64,000 bases of DNA from Pseudomonas sp. CC6-YY-74 (GTDB taxonomy: Bacteria; Pseudomonadota; Gammaproteobacteria; Pseudomonadales; Pseudomonadaceae). Every line of letters begins with the position of its first letter. Within the stretch, counting starts at the first letter, position 1. Shown in pieces: positions 27,566-37,977 of this stretch. The position numbers and the translations under genes were made by a program. The stretch covers positions 2,518,001 through 2,582,000 of the forward strand of contig NZ_CP019947.1 of assembly GCF_002025205.1 (NCBI RefSeq), in the 5' to 3' direction. A model generated the notes under the pieces. The model searched no databases. It was not told the origin of the DNA and saw nothing but the letters and a program-made list of their open reading frames with translations.

Positions 27566-28530
27566 TCAACCGCCTCGACCTCGATGCCCTGCAAGCTGCG
27601 CTGGCGGGCACCCCACTGCAAGACTGGGCAGCCGGTCTGCCCGGACAGATCGACGCCAAACTGGCCATCGGCCATGGTGACCTGCAGCGCTGGTACGGCG
27701 CCGTTCAGGCCTTGCCTGCGCTGAACGTCGAACAACTGGAGCTGTTGACTGCCTTCACCTTCGGCGGCGCCTGTGATGACAGCACCCGCGCCGAACTGCA
27801 AAGCGCGCTGCAAGGGTTGATCCCCTGGCGCAAAGGCCCTTTCGAGCTGTTCGGCGTGCATGTGGACACGGAATGGCGCTCGGACTGGAAGTGGCAGCGC
27901 GTGGCGCCCTACCTCGACCTGACCGGCAAGCGTGTGCTGGATGTCGGTTGCGGTAACGGCTACTACATGTGGCGCATGCTCGGGGCCGGCGCCGACAGCG
28001 TGGTCGGCATCGACCCCAACTGGCTGTTCCTCTGCCAGTTCCTGGCGATCAAGCATTACCTGCCCAAGCTGGCAGCCTGGCACCTGCCGCTGGCCTTCGA
28101 AGAACTGCCGGGCAAGCTGCAAGGCTTCGACACGGTGTTTTCCATGGGCGTGCTCTATCACCGGCGCTCACCGATCGATCACTTGCTGGACTTGAAGGAC
28201 TGCCTGGTCAAGGGCGGCGAACTGGTCTTGGAAACCCTGGTGGTGGAAGGTGATGCTCAGCAGGTGCTGATACCCGAAGACCGCTACGCGCAGATGCGCA
28301 ACGTCTGGTTCCTGCCCTCGGTACCGGCCCTGGAACTGTGGCTGCGCCGCGCCGGCTTCGTCGATGTGCGCTGCGTGGACGTCAACACCACCTCGGTGCA
28401 GGAGCAGCGCGCGACCGAGTGGATGCGCTTCCAGTCGCTGCCGGAATTCCTCGACCCGGCCGACCACAGCCGCACCCTCGAAGGCCTGCCGGCACCGACC
28501 CGCGCCGTACTGATTGCCCGCAAGCCGTGA
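27562..28530 (+). CDS. cmoB: tRNA U34 carboxymethyltransferase CmoB
   Basis: Transfers the carboxymethyl group from carboxy-SAM to 5-hydroxyuridine at position 34 of tRNA. The 322-residue protein shows [20 protein letters not shown], the SAM motif [15 protein letters not shown] and [15 protein letters not shown], as in E. coli CmoB. The ATG at 27562 overlaps the cmoA stop codon, which decides the start over an in-frame ATG 33 bases upstream. The pair forms a two-gene operon ending at the inverted repeat at 28578. Confidence 0.97.
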   Translation: MINRLDLDALQAALAGTPLQDWAAGLPGQIDAKLAIGHGDLQRWYGAVQALPALNVEQLELLTAFTFGGACDDSTRAELQSALQGLIPWRKGPFELFGVHVDTEWRSDWKWQRVAPYLDLTGKRVLDVGCGNGYYMWRMLGAGADSVVGIDPNWLFLCQFLAIKHYLPKLAAWHLPLAFEELPGKLQGFDTVFSMGVLYHRRSPIDHLLDLKDCLVKGGELVLETLVVEGDAQQVLIPEDRYAQMRNVWFLPSVPALELWLRRAGFVDVRCVDVNTTSVQEQRATEWMRFQSLPEFLDPADHSRTLEGLPAPTRAVLIARKP

Positions 28531-28577
28531 TTGGCGGCGTTCATTCGTACCGGGGGCGGGCTGAATCATTCAAGTCG

Positions 28578-28615
28578 TAGGGTGGACTCAGGAGCGCAGC
28601 GAACAGTCCACCCTA
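28578..28615. repeat. GTAGGGTGG-type intergenic inverted repeat
   Basis: TAGGGTGGACT and AGTCCACCCTA form an 11-bp perfect palindrome with a 16-base loop between the convergent cmoB and pdxJ genes. It resembles the element family at 61378-61442 that starts with the same GTAGGGTGG. Such elements are common between Pseudomonas genes and can end transcription from both sides. Confidence 0.6.
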
Positions 28616-28677
28616 ACCAGCAGCAACGGTGTACTGCTTCGCGAGTACGCCCCACCGCGTCAGTCCACATCCATCAG

Positions 28678-29421
28678 CTAGCGATTGGCTGCCGCAACGA
28701 TCAACTGCTTCATCTCCGCTACCGCCTGCTTGAAACCGACGAACAGGGCATGCGCGACCAGGGCATGGCCGATGTTCAGTTCGTTGATCCCGGCAATCGC
28801 CGCCACCGCCTCGACGTTGTGGTAATGCAGGCCGTGGCCGGCATTGACGATCAGGCCATGGGCCAGGCCGCAGGCAACGCCGTCGCGAATCCGCGCCAAC
28901 TCCCTGGCTGTTTCGGCCGGCGTAGTGGCATCGGCATAACGCCCAGTATGCAACTCGATCGCTGGGGCACCGACGCGCTTCGAGGCGTCGATCTGCCGTG
29001 GGTCCGGGTCGATGAACAGCGAGACTTCGCAGCCGATCCTGCTCAGGCGCTCAACCGCGGCGCGAATCCGCGCCTCTTGCCCGGCCACGTCCAGGCCACC
29101 CTCGGTGGTCAACTCCTGGCGGGTTTCCGGCACCAGGCAGACGTGCTCGGGACGAATGCTTTCGGCGAAGGCGAGCATCTCTTCGGTGACGCCCATTTCG
29201 AAGTTCATGCGCGTCTGCATGACCTCCCTGAGCACCCGCACATCGCGCTCCTGGATGTGTCGACGGTCTTCGCGCAGGTGCACGGTGATGCCGTCTGCGC
29301 CCGCCTCTTCGGCGTCCAGCGCGGCCTTGACCGGATCCGGGTAACGGGTACCGCGGGCCTGGCGCAGGGTCGCCACATGGTCGATGTTCACACCTAGCAG
29401 AATACGGTTAGCGTCAGTCAC
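28678..29421 (-). CDS. pdxJ: Pyridoxine 5'-phosphate synthase PdxJ
   Basis: Condenses 1-deoxyxylulose 5-phosphate with 3-amino-2-oxopropyl phosphate in vitamin B6 synthesis. The 247-residue TIM barrel has [42 protein letters not shown] and [14 protein letters not shown], all family signatures. Its start overlaps the end of recO by eight bases, placing it last in the rnc-era-recO-pdxJ transcript. The two genes are often linked in gamma-proteobacteria. Confidence 0.98.
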   Translation of the reverse strand: MTDANRILLGVNIDHVATLRQARGTRYPDPVKAALDAEEAGADGITVHLREDRRHIQERDVRVLREVMQTRMNFEMGVTEEMLAFAESIRPEHVCLVPETRQELTTEGGLDVAGQEARIRAAVERLSRIGCEVSLFIDPDPRQIDASKRVGAPAIELHTGRYADATTPAETARELARIRDGVACGLAHGLIVNAGHGLHYHNVEAVAAIAGINELNIGHALVAHALFVGFKQAVAEMKQLIVAAANR

Positions 29422-30112
29422 GTGGTGGCTCCTTGAGCGTCATGAAGAGTTCGCGGCTGACCAGTGGTCGACCGCCTAGATGGGGCGCCAGGGCTTGGCG
29501 CATCAGGCGCTTGGCCGCGGCCAGAGCGCCCGGAGCAGTCCAGTCGGCCTCGGCCATGGCCAGTAACTCACTGCCATGGAACACGCCTGGCTGCAACTGG
29601 CCGACTGCTTCCAGGCCAGCATCGGCCTGCAGGCGATAGAGGCCCGCCGCGACGATTGGCTGGCCAAGCCGATCCTCATTGAGGGCGAAACCATAGCCCA
29701 GCTCATCGAGCAAACGCCATTCAAAAGAACGCAGCAAGGGCTCCAGCGCCCGGCCCTGGGCCAGCGCCTGGACGGTCAGGGCGTAGTGTTCGAAAGTCGC
29801 CGGGTGCGGGTCTTGCTCCGGCAGCAGGCGGATCAGCAGTTCGTTCAGATAAAGACCACTGAACAGGGCCTGGCCGTGCAGCAGATTGGGGATACCGGCG
29901 GCCTCGAGACGGCTGACGGTCTTCAGCTCACCGCGCCCGCGCAATTCCACTTCCAGCGGCACGAAAGGACGCGCCAGGGTACCGGCCTTGCCCCGCGCGC
30001 CACGCAATACCGCACGCAGACGGCCTTGCGGGGTGAGGAAGTCCACCAGCGCACTGCTCTCGCGGTAAGCACGGCTGTGCAAAACATAGGCTGGCTGGCT
30101 GACCGGGAGCAT
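29414..30112 (-). CDS. recO: DNA repair protein RecO
   Basis: Helps RecR load RecA onto SSB-coated single-stranded DNA in the RecFOR pathway. The 232-residue protein has an N-terminal OB-fold ([33 protein letters not shown]) and a helical C-terminal part ([30 protein letters not shown]). It follows era by 50 bases and overlaps pdxJ by eight bases, so it belongs to the conserved RNase III operon. Confidence 0.97.
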   Translation of the reverse strand: MLPVSQPAYVLHSRAYRESSALVDFLTPQGRLRAVLRGARGKAGTLARPFVPLEVELRGRGELKTVSRLEAAGIPNLLHGQALFSGLYLNELLIRLLPEQDPHPATFEHYALTVQALAQGRALEPLLRSFEWRLLDELGYGFALNEDRLGQPIVAAGLYRLQADAGLEAVGQLQPGVFHGSELLAMAEADWTAPGALAAAKRLMRQALAPHLGGRPLVSRELFMTLKEPPRD

Positions 30113-30162
30113 GGCGGGTGTTTACTCGGCATGGCGGGCGCAAGGCTGCGCCCGCGTGCAGC

Positions 30163-31065
30163 TCAAATGTTGTCGTAACCCAGCGAACGCAAGGCGCGCT
30201 CATCGTCCGACCAACCACCTTTGACTTTGACCCAGAGGTTGAGCATGACCTTGGAGTCGAACATCACCTCCATGTCCTTGCGCGCATCCTGGCCGATGCG
30301 CTTGATCCGCTCGCCCTTGTCGCCAATGATGATTTTCTTCTGACCGTCGCGCTCGACCAGAATCAGCGCATGGATATGCAGAATCCGCCCGTCGCGCTTG
30401 AACTCTTCGATTTCCACGGTGATCTGGTACGGCAGCTCGGCGCCCAGTTGGCGCATGATTTTCTCGCGCACCAGTTCGGCGGCGAAGAAACGGCTGGAGC
30501 GGTCGGTGACCTGATCTTCCGGGAAGAAGTGCACACCCTCGGGCAGGCGCTCACCCACCAGTTTTTCCAGGGTATCGAGGTTATGCCCGTGCTGGGCGGA
30601 GACCGGGACTATCTCGGCGTTGGGCAACTGGGTCGCCAGCCACTCGAGATGCGGCATCAGATCGGCCTTGTCTTCGAGGCGGTCGGTCTTGTTGATCGCC
30701 AGGATCACCGGCCCCTGCACGTACTGTATACGCTCCAGGACCAGTTGGTCCTCGTCGGTCCAGCGGGTACGGTCGACCACAAAGATCACCACGTCGACAT
30801 CTTTCAGCGCCGACGAGGCATTCTTGTTCATATAGCGATTGAGGGCTTTTTCGTTGTTCTTGTGCAGGCCAGGGGTATCCACATAGATCGCCTGCACAGT
30901 GCCTTCGGTCTTGATCCCGAGCATGTTGTGCCGGGTGGTCTGTGGCTTGCGCGAGGTGATCGCCAGCTTCTGCCCGAGGATGTGGTTGAGCAGGGTCGAC
31001 TTACCCACGTTGGGCCGGCCAACAATGGCGACATAGCCACAGCGTGTAACGGGTGTATCAGTCAT
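30163..31065 (-). CDS. era: GTPase Era
   Basis: Essential GTPase that binds the 3' end of 16S rRNA and assists 30S subunit assembly. The 300-residue protein has [18 protein letters not shown] and NKTD nucleotide motifs and a C-terminal KH domain ([20 protein letters not shown]). The start at [12 protein letters not shown] overlaps the rnc stop by eight bases; in-frame ATGs at 31071 and 31089 would extend the N-terminus without family support. It is translationally coupled to rnc. Confidence 0.98.
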   Translation of the reverse strand: MTDTPVTRCGYVAIVGRPNVGKSTLLNHILGQKLAITSRKPQTTRHNMLGIKTEGTVQAIYVDTPGLHKNNEKALNRYMNKNASSALKDVDVVIFVVDRTRWTDEDQLVLERIQYVQGPVILAINKTDRLEDKADLMPHLEWLATQLPNAEIVPVSAQHGHNLDTLEKLVGERLPEGVHFFPEDQVTDRSSRFFAAELVREKIMRQLGAELPYQITVEIEEFKRDGRILHIHALILVERDGQKKIIIGDKGERIKRIGQDARKDMEVMFDSKVMLNLWVKVKGGWSDDERALRSLGYDNI

Positions 31066-31747
31066 GACCATTCTCCACACCCAGGGCAATCAAGGCGGCG
31101 GCTGCAGCGACCTGTTCGGCGATGCGACGGCTGGCACCCTGGCCCAGGGTTTTGTCATTCAGTAAGGAAATCTGGCATTCGACGACGAATGTCCGGCAAT
31201 GCGGATCGCCCTGGATATCCACCACGTCATAGCGCGGCAACTCGCAGGCACGCGATTGCAGAAACTCCTGCAAACGGGTTTTCGGATCCTTGTTGGTATC
31301 GACCAGAGTCAAACTTTCCAGTTCATTGGTCAGCCAGGCGACCACGCGCTCGCGCGCGGCGTCCATCCCGGCATCCAGGTAGATGGCGCCGATCAGCGCT
31401 TCGAGGGCATCGGCGAGAATCGATTCACGGCGGAAGCCGCCACTTTTCAACTCGCCCGAACCGAGCCGCAGGTAGTCACCCAGATTAAAACCGCGGGCCA
31501 GGATGGCCAGGGTCTCGCCCTTGACCAGGCGCGCGCGCAAACGCGACAACTGCCCTTCGCGGGCCTGGGGGAAGCGCTGGAACAGCACCTCGCCGGCGAC
31601 GAAGTTGAGGATGGCATCACCGAGGAATTCCAGGCGCTCATTGTTGAGCCCGGCAAAACTGCGGTGGGTCAGCGCCAGCACCATCAGGTCCTGATCTTTG
31701 AAGGTATAGCCGAGCTGACGCTCGAGACGAGCTAACGAAGCACTCAC
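31058..31747 (-). CDS. rnc: Ribonuclease III
   Basis: Cleaves double-stranded RNA, including the 30S rRNA precursor. The 229-residue protein carries the signature [15 protein letters not shown] with the catalytic acidic residues, [12 protein letters not shown], and a C-terminal dsRNA-binding domain ([13 protein letters not shown] to [18 protein letters not shown]). The start is GTG (GTGAGT) overlapping the TGA of the upstream DUF4845 gene by four bases, a clear case of coupled translation. Confidence 0.98.
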   Translation of the reverse strand: MSASLARLERQLGYTFKDQDLMVLALTHRSFAGLNNERLEFLGDAILNFVAGEVLFQRFPQAREGQLSRLRARLVKGETLAILARGFNLGDYLRLGSGELKSGGFRRESILADALEALIGAIYLDAGMDAARERVVAWLTNELESLTLVDTNKDPKTRLQEFLQSRACELPRYDVVDIQGDPHCRTFVVECQISLLNDKTLGQGASRRIAEQVAAAAALIALGVENGHD

Positions 31748-32121
31748 GGCATGCGCACGCGATATTCTTTGTCGAACCGCACCACCAGATCGAGGTTCTC
31801 GATCAGTGGCTCGCGCTTTTCATACTTCAGATGCGCACGAAACTCGTTGTTCTCGATTTTCACTTTCAACGCGTCTTTCAGATTCAGGTCGCGAATGCTG
31901 TTGATCTCCATGCCCTTGCTAACATGGCCATAGAAAGCGCCGATCGTGCGGATATCCATGGTTTGATCCGTCTCCACCGAGGTGATGATTTTTTCCATCG
32001 ACATATAGTCGAGGTAATGTGGCAGCATCTTGAATGCCGTGCTGGCGAAGAACGCCACAACCGCCAGTACCATCAACCAGCTCAGTATCGACAAGCCTTT
32101 CTGCGACCGTGCAAATGTCAT
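31744..32121 (-). CDS. DUF4845 membrane protein
   Basis: A 125-residue protein with one N-terminal membrane helix ([23 protein letters not shown]) preceded by a pilin-like basic start, then a soluble domain ([29 protein letters not shown]). It is the small conserved gene between lepB and rnc in pseudomonads (remembered as PA0769 in PAO1). Function is unknown. GGGG lies six bases before the ATG at 32121; a TTG twelve bases upstream is less likely. It overlaps rnc by four bases. Confidence 0.9.
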   Translation of the reverse strand: MTFARSQKGLSILSWLMVLAVVAFFASTAFKMLPHYLDYMSMEKIITSVETDQTMDIRTIGAFYGHVSKGMEINSIRDLNLKDALKVKIENNEFRAHLKYEKREPLIENLDLVVRFDKEYRVRMP

Positions 32122-32219
32122 GTTTGCCCCCAAGTTCGACCAATGTGAGTGCTCAGCGAGCCAAGACTATATATAGCCGGCGGCGCCGTAATGAACAGCA
32201 CCGCAAAAAACGCGAAACG

Positions 32220-33074
32220 TCAGTGAATCAAACCGACGCGAGAGAAATTCGGCAGATTGTGTAGTTTCGGGTCAGGCCAGCTCATCCAGATGGCGAACGC
32301 TTTGCCGACGATATTCTGATCCGGCACCATGCCCAGTAACGGTTGGGGAATGGCCGGATCGTTCCAGTAACGACTGTCATTGGAGTTGTCGCGGTTGTCG
32401 CCCATCATGAAGTAATACCCTTGCGGCACCACCCACTCGCGCCCTGGCTCGGCCCGATAACGATTCATTTCCTTGCGAATCAGGTGCTCGGCCTCACCCA
32501 GCTGCTCCCCATAGAGGGCCACGCTACCGAGACTGCCTGGCTCTTCGCCGAGCAATTGCTGGGCTACCAGCTGATCGTTGAGGAACAGGCGCTTGTCAGT
32601 GGTGTAACGAATACGATCGCCAGCCAAACCCACCACGCGCTTGATGTAGTTGATGTTCGGGTCGCTCGGGTAACGAAACACCATGACATCGCCGCGCTGC
32701 GGGTCATCCACGTCAATGACCTTGATATCCAGCACCGGCAGGCGAATGCCGTAGGCGAACTTGTTGACCAGAATGAAATCACCCACTTCCAGGGTTGGTT
32801 TCATCGAACCGGACGGGATCTGGAACGGCTCGACCAGAAAGGAACGCAGCACCAGCACGATCGCCAGCACCGGGAAGAACGATTTACCGTACTCCACCAG
32901 CAATGGCTCTTTGTTCAGGCGTTCGACTACGGCCTCGTCAGGCTGGTTGACCTGGCCCTGGTAATTACCAATAGCCGTACGGCGGCGCGGGGCCAGAAAG
33001 ATCAAATCGAACAGCGCCAACGCACCACAAACGGCGACAGCGATTACCAGCAACAGCGGGAAATTTAGCGACAT
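32220..33074 (-). CDS. lepB: Signal peptidase I
   Basis: Removes signal peptides from exported proteins at the periplasmic face of the inner membrane. The 284-residue protein has two N-terminal membrane segments, the catalytic serine in IPSGSMKPTL (Ser90) and the general-base lysine in NINYIKRVVGLAGDRI (Lys145), the same positions as in E. coli. GDNRDNSNDSRYW is the box E motif. It starts 5 bases after lepA and probably shares its transcript. Confidence 0.98.
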   Translation of the reverse strand: MSLNFPLLLVIAVAVCGALALFDLIFLAPRRRTAIGNYQGQVNQPDEAVVERLNKEPLLVEYGKSFFPVLAIVLVLRSFLVEPFQIPSGSMKPTLEVGDFILVNKFAYGIRLPVLDIKVIDVDDPQRGDVMVFRYPSDPNINYIKRVVGLAGDRIRYTTDKRLFLNDQLVAQQLLGEEPGSLGSVALYGEQLGEAEHLIRKEMNRYRAEPGREWVVPQGYYFMMGDNRDNSNDSRYWNDPAIPQPLLGMVPDQNIVGKAFAIWMSWPDPKLHNLPNFSRVGLIH

Positions 33075-33079
33075 AGGAT

Positions 33080-34879
33080 CTAACTATCCAACCTGAGCAC
33101 AGCAAGGAAGGCTTCTTGTGGAATTTCCACGTTACCGACCTGCTTCATCCTTTTCTTACCGGCCTTCTGCTTTTCCAGCAATTTGCGTTTACGGCTCACG
33201 TCACCACCGTAACACTTGGCCAGCACGTTCTTTCTGAGCGCCTTGACAGTAGTTCGCGCGACAATCTGCCCGCCAATGGCGGCCTGGATTGCCACATCAA
33301 ACATCTGCCGAGGAATCAGCTCTTTCATCTTCTCGGTCAACGCACGACCTTTGTAGTGTGCGTTGTCACGGTGCACGATCAACGCCAGGGCGTCGACTTT
33401 TTCAGTGTTGATCAACACGTCAAGCTTGACCAGATTAGCCGACTGATAACGATCGAAGTGGTAGTCCAGCGAAGCATAGCCACGACTGGTCGACTTCAGG
33501 CGGTCGAAGAAATCCAGGACCACTTCGTTCATCGGCAGGTCATAGGTCACTTGTACCTGGGAACCGAGAAACAGCATGTCGTGCTGTATGCCACGCTTCT
33601 CGATACACAGGGTGATGACATTACCCAGATGTTCCTGTGGCACCAGGATATTGGCCCGCACGATCGGCTCACGCATGTCTTCGATAGTCGACGGATCAGG
33701 CAGCTTGGACGGGTTATCGATGTAAACCGTTTCACCCGTCTTCAGCAGCAACTCGAAAATAACCGTCGGGGCAGTGGTAATCAGATCCAGGTCGTACTCG
33801 CGCTCCAGGCGCTCCTGGATGATTTCCATATGCAACATACCGAGGAAACCGCAGCGGAAGCCGAAGCCCAAGGCATCGGAGCTTTCCGGGGTGTACTGCA
33901 AGGATGAGTCGTTCAGCGTGAGTTTTTGCAGGGCTTCGCGAAAATCCTCGAAGTCATCCGAGCTAACCGGGAACAGGCCGGCATAGACCTGCGGTTGTAT
34001 GCGCTTGAAGCCGGGCAACATGTCGACGTCGGGGGTAGAACTCAAGGTCAGGGTATCGCCCACTGGCGCACCGAAAATGTCCTTGATACCGGCAATGATG
34101 AAGCCCACTTCACCGGCCTTGAGGTCAACCGTGGCGCTGTGCTTGGGGTTGAATACGCCAACGCTGTCGACCAGGTGAATCTTGCCGGTGGATTTCACCA
34201 GCACCTTGTCACCTTTCTTGATCCGCCCATGACGCACGCGCACCAGGGAAACCACCCCCAGGTAGTTGTCGAACCAGGAGTCGATGATCAACGCCTGCAA
34301 GGGCGCCTCGATATCGCCGGTCGGCGCGGGAATGGTGTGCACCAGGCGCTCGAGCACTTCGTCGACACCCAGGCCGGTCTTGGCACTGCAGGTCACGGCA
34401 TCGGTGGCGTCGATGCCGATGATTTTCTCGATTTCTTCCTTGACCCGATCCGGGTCGGCCTGCGGCAGGTCGATCTTGTTCAACACCGGCATGACTTCGA
34501 GGCCTTGCTCGATGGCGGTGTAGCAGTTGGCGACCGATTGCGCCTCGACACCCTGACCGGCATCGACCACCAGCAACGCACCTTCACAGGCCGCCAGGGA
34601 ACGACTGACCTCATAGGTAAAGTCGACGTGACCGGGCGTGTCGATGAAGTTCAGCTGGTAGGTCTTGCCGTCGCGCGCCTTGTAATACAGGGTCACGCTA
34701 TGAGCCTTGATGGTAATCCCGCGCTCACGCTCAAGGTCCATGGAATCCAGGACCTGGGCTTCCATTTCACGATCGGCCAGGCCACCACACATCTGGATAA
34801 AACGATCGGCCAGGGTGGACTTGCCGTGATCGATGTGGGCGATGATGGAGAAATTGCGGATATGACTTAGGTCACTCAC
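33080..34879 (-). CDS. lepA: Elongation factor 4 (LepA)
   Basis: Ribosome-associated GTPase affecting translation initiation and elongation under stress. The 599-residue protein starts [22 protein letters not shown] with the P-loop, followed by [31 protein letters not shown] and the C-terminal LepA-specific domain ([16 protein letters not shown]). It heads the lepA-lepB pair. A 20-bp hairpin separates it from the upstream mucD gene. Confidence 0.98.
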   Translation of the reverse strand: MSDLSHIRNFSIIAHIDHGKSTLADRFIQMCGGLADREMEAQVLDSMDLERERGITIKAHSVTLYYKARDGKTYQLNFIDTPGHVDFTYEVSRSLAACEGALLVVDAGQGVEAQSVANCYTAIEQGLEVMPVLNKIDLPQADPDRVKEEIEKIIGIDATDAVTCSAKTGLGVDEVLERLVHTIPAPTGDIEAPLQALIIDSWFDNYLGVVSLVRVRHGRIKKGDKVLVKSTGKIHLVDSVGVFNPKHSATVDLKAGEVGFIIAGIKDIFGAPVGDTLTLSSTPDVDMLPGFKRIQPQVYAGLFPVSSDDFEDFREALQKLTLNDSSLQYTPESSDALGFGFRCGFLGMLHMEIIQERLEREYDLDLITTAPTVIFELLLKTGETVYIDNPSKLPDPSTIEDMREPIVRANILVPQEHLGNVITLCIEKRGIQHDMLFLGSQVQVTYDLPMNEVVLDFFDRLKSTSRGYASLDYHFDRYQSANLVKLDVLINTEKVDALALIVHRDNAHYKGRALTEKMKELIPRQMFDVAIQAAIGGQIVARTTVKALRKNVLAKCYGGDVSRKRKLLEKQKAGKKRMKQVGNVEIPQEAFLAVLRLDS

Positions 34880-34977
34880 AGGACAACACTCGAAAAGGTC
34901 GCAGGCGGCAGCCCGCCGAAAATAGCCGTGAAGTGTACCCGATTGGCGCCGCAGCCGTCACGCCCAGGCACCAATAG

Positions 34978-35023
34978 GCAGACATGAACAAGGGCGACCG
35001 AAATCGCCCTTGCTCATGTCTGC
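34978..35023 (-). terminator. Long 20-bp hairpin between mucD and lepA
   Basis: On the minus strand GCAGACATGAGCAAGGGCGA pairs with TCGCCCTTGTTCATGTCTGC around TTTCGG, with a single G-U pair. It lies 77 bases after the mucD stop. A T-tract is missing, so full termination is uncertain; it may protect the algU-mucD mRNA or reduce readthrough into lepA. Confidence 0.6.
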
Positions 35024-35099
35024 TTGTCGCACTCAGCGTTGCATCAAGTCCGGGGCAGCGCATTAGCGGCGCAGAGGCAGCCGGTAATCCGTACCGAGC

Positions 35100-36527
35100 T
35101 CACTCCGCCAACTTGAAGGTAATGAAGCTGGCGCGCCCCTGGCGCAGCACGCGCATTGAGACAGAGCGGTTTTTCGGCAGCGCCTTGGCCACCCGGGTAA
35201 AGGTTTTCGCCGAGTCGATGGCCTGATTATTCAAATGGGTGATCACATCACCCGGACGCAAGCCAATCAGAGCCGCGGGGCCGTCAAGCACTTCGGTGAT
35301 CACCACACCGCCTTTCAAATCGAGGCCTTTCTGCTGTTCGACCGTCAACTCGACCACCTTGACGCCGAGTCGATTACTGCTGCGCTCCACCCCAGGCCCA
35401 GCCGCGCCGCCCAAGGTTTCGCCGTCTTCCGGCAAAGCACCAATAGTCAACTTGAGCTTCTGCCGCGCGCCGTCACGCACCACATCCAGCTCAGCCTTGC
35501 TACCTGGCTTCAGGCGCCCCACCAGATGCGGCAGATCCCCCGACATGACGATCGGCGCGTCATTTATGCTGAGAATTACATCACCAACCTGCAAGCCACC
35601 CTTGGCTGCAGGACCACCTTCCAGCACCTGGGCAACCAGCGCACCTGCCGGTTTATCCAGACCGAATGACTCGGCCAGGTCCTTGTTCACTTCCTGAATC
35701 ACCACGCCCAACCAGCCGCGACTGACCTTGCCATCGACCTTCAGCTGCTCGACCACTTCCAGGGCAACGCTCATTGGAATGGCGAAGGACAAGCCCATGA
35801 AGCCGCCGGAACGGGTGAATATCTGCGAATTGATACCCACCACTTCACCCGCCAGGTTGAACAGCGGGCCACCAGAGTTACCCGGATTGATCGCCACATC
35901 GGTCTGGATGAACGGTACATAGCTTTCATTCGGCAGACTGCGCCCCTTGGCGCTGACGATACCGGCGGTCACCGAATGATCGAAGCCGAAGGGCGAGCCG
36001 ATGGCCAGCACCCATTCGCCGACTTTCAGATCCTCGGATTTGCCCAGCCTGACCGTCGGCAGATTCTCGCCCTCGATCTTGAGTAGGGCCACATCGCTAC
36101 GCGGATCGGCACCAATCAGCTTGGCTTCCAGCTCACTGCGATCAGGCAGACGCACGATGATTTCATCGGCACCGGCGATCACATGGTTGTTGGTCAGCAC
36201 ATAACCATCGGCGGAGATAATGAAGCCGGAACCCAGCGATTGCGCCTCACGCTGGCGACCACCGTTTGGCGTGCGCGGAACCCGAGGGATATTGCGTTCG
36301 AAGAACTCGCGGAAGATCGGAGGCAGGCCTTCAAGATCGGGGATCGCCAATTCGCCAGCGTCCGCCACACGCTCCGGCATTTTCTGCCGAGTGCTGATGT
36401 TGACTACCGCTGGCGCAGCCTCTTCGACCAACTCGGTAAAGTCCGGCAAGCTTGCCTGGACAACCACCGCCTGCCCCAAGAGCAGTAAAGCGAGCAAGGC
36501 AGAGAAAGACGATTTCAGGCTAGGCAT
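35100..36527 (-). CDS. mucD: Periplasmic DegP/HtrA-type serine protease MucD
   Basis: Degrades or refolds damaged envelope proteins and restrains AlgU activation. The 475-residue protein has a signal peptide ending VVVQAS, a trypsin-like domain with His115 (LTNNHVIAGA), Asp145 (PRSDVALLK) and Ser218 (NPGNSGGPLF), and two PDZ domains. The start MPSLKSS has GGGAG ten bases upstream; an ATG 18 bases earlier is less likely. It is the last gene of the algU operon. Confidence 0.97.
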   Translation of the reverse strand: MPSLKSSFSALLALLLLGQAVVVQASLPDFTELVEEAAPAVVNISTRQKMPERVADAGELAIPDLEGLPPIFREFFERNIPRVPRTPNGGRQREAQSLGSGFIISADGYVLTNNHVIAGADEIIVRLPDRSELEAKLIGADPRSDVALLKIEGENLPTVRLGKSEDLKVGEWVLAIGSPFGFDHSVTAGIVSAKGRSLPNESYVPFIQTDVAINPGNSGGPLFNLAGEVVGINSQIFTRSGGFMGLSFAIPMSVALEVVEQLKVDGKVSRGWLGVVIQEVNKDLAESFGLDKPAGALVAQVLEGGPAAKGGLQVGDVILSINDAPIVMSGDLPHLVGRLKPGSKAELDVVRDGARQKLKLTIGALPEDGETLGGAAGPGVERSSNRLGVKVVELTVEQQKGLDLKGGVVITEVLDGPAALIGLRPGDVITHLNNQAIDSAKTFTRVAKALPKNRSVSMRVLRQGRASFITFKLAE

Positions 36528-36563
36528 CGATATACAACTCCCCATCGAAAACGAGCAAAAAGC

Positions 36564-37019
36564 TCAAAACGCTGCAGCAGATCCGGCGAGCAAAGCACGC
36601 AAGACAACCGGTTGCAATGCCGGATCATCGGCCGTGCGACTGCTGTGCCAGCGCACCGCCAACCAGGCCACGAACAAGCCGACAAAGGCAGACAGGATCA
36701 CCAAAGGCTCACTCAAGGTCAGCTGTTCGGCCAGCAATGCCGCGCTGAACAAGCCGATCAAAGGCAGCAGATAGACCAGTAACGAGCCGCGCACCAGCAA
36801 TTCCTCGCGCACGCCAATCACCACTGCATCACCCACGCTCAACTGCAGCTCACAGAGCGCTCGAACATAGCCCATACGCCCACTGGCGCCCAACTTGTCG
36901 AGCACGCCATGACCGCAACCAGCGCTCACCGAGCAGCTGGAACAGGTGCTTTTACGCATGGTCTCGACCCAGACAGCGCCCGGCTCGACAGCCACGACTC
37001 GCCCCTGTTCCTCGATCAT
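36564..37019 (-). CDS. mucC: RseC-family protein MucC
   Basis: A 151-residue inner membrane protein with an N-terminal cysteine cluster (STCSSCSVSAGCGHG) that may bind an iron-sulfur cluster, and two membrane helices (LLVYLLPLIGLFSAALLAE and LVILSAFVGLFVAWLAV). In E. coli RseC is linked to SoxR reduction through the Rsx complex; MucC has a mild effect on alginate control. It overlaps mucB by four bases (ATGA) and precedes mucD. Confidence 0.95.
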   Translation of the reverse strand: MIEEQGRVVAVEPGAVWVETMRKSTCSSCSVSAGCGHGVLDKLGASGRMGYVRALCELQLSVGDAVVIGVREELLVRGSLLVYLLPLIGLFSAALLAEQLTLSEPLVILSAFVGLFVAWLAVRWHSSRTADDPALQPVVLRALLAGSAAAF

Positions 37020-37969
37020 TGTATAGCCTGCCCCTCTATGGCGCGCATCGACAAGGCGACGCGCTCCGCAGTGCCCAGCGGAATTTCACCGACCACCGTC
37101 ACCATCACATCGCCATCAGCGGTCGTCAGACGCCGCGAAACCGCTGCAGTCGGGCCAATCTGACTGCGCGCATCTTCGGCCATGACACCATGCAAGGGCT
37201 CAACGAACACCGAAAAACGCGCCAAGCCGTCGAAATAAACCAGGCTGGCGACTTGCTCATCGGTAGCTTCGTTGCGACGTTCGGCCACCCGACTCAAGGT
37301 GAAACCTGGCGGCAACCAGTCGGAACGCCAGGCCTCGACAACCTCAGCTGCCGCCTTGCTGGCGGTTACCGGCTGACAACCTGCTCCAGACTGCAGTTCC
37401 TGGTCAGTAGGCAACGTGGCAACATCGAGTTGGGTGAACTGAAAGCGTTCGAGCAACTGCCCCTTGTCATTCAGTAACAGGGACTTCAACGGCAGAGCGC
37501 TTTCCTGATCCAGATGCAACTCAACGCCATAGCGGTGCTGGTCGCGCGGCGACAGTGCCAGCACCACAGCCGCACGCCCCGCCACACGCGACTTGCCGAT
37601 GACCCGCAGATCATAAGACTCAAGCAGTCGCTGGCTACTCAGGTCGTGCGCCGACCACGCCTGATAGTCATCGACCTGGCCGACCAAGGCACCGCTGACG
37701 CATTGGGTGCGGCCATCGACACGCAGCACTTCCTGCGCCACCCCATCCAACTGCAATAATCGCTCACGCACCACGCCAGCCTCATCCACCCGATGCCAAA
37801 TACGGTGGGTAGAGAAGCTGCCGTTACGCTCATAAACGAATGTGCCTTGAAAGCTTTGGCTTTGGCCAGCATCAGCCATTCGCCCAAGCCAATCTTGCGT
37901 CTCGGCAGCGACAGCAGGGAATGCAAGCCAACTACCGAACAACAAAGAGATGACGGGAATAAAGCGCAT
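37016..37969 (-). CDS. mucB: Periplasmic anti-sigma regulator MucB
   Basis: Binds the periplasmic part of MucA and shields it from AlgW cleavage, and senses lipopolysaccharide signals (RseB family). The 317-residue protein has a signal peptide ending FPAVAAE, a lipoprotein-like N-terminal domain (SFQGTFVYERNGSFSTHRI) and a smaller C-terminal domain (WLPPGFTLSRVAERRNEATD). It starts eight bases after the mucA stop and overlaps mucC. Confidence 0.97.
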   Translation of the reverse strand: MRFIPVISLLFGSWLAFPAVAAETQDWLGRMADAGQSQSFQGTFVYERNGSFSTHRIWHRVDEAGVVRERLLQLDGVAQEVLRVDGRTQCVSGALVGQVDDYQAWSAHDLSSQRLLESYDLRVIGKSRVAGRAAVVLALSPRDQHRYGVELHLDQESALPLKSLLLNDKGQLLERFQFTQLDVATLPTDQELQSGAGCQPVTASKAAAEVVEAWRSDWLPPGFTLSRVAERRNEATDEQVASLVYFDGLARFSVFVEPLHGVMAEDARSQIGPTAAVSRRLTTADGDVMVTVVGEIPLGTAERVALSMRAIEGQAIQ

Positions 37970-37977
37970 GCGCCTCC

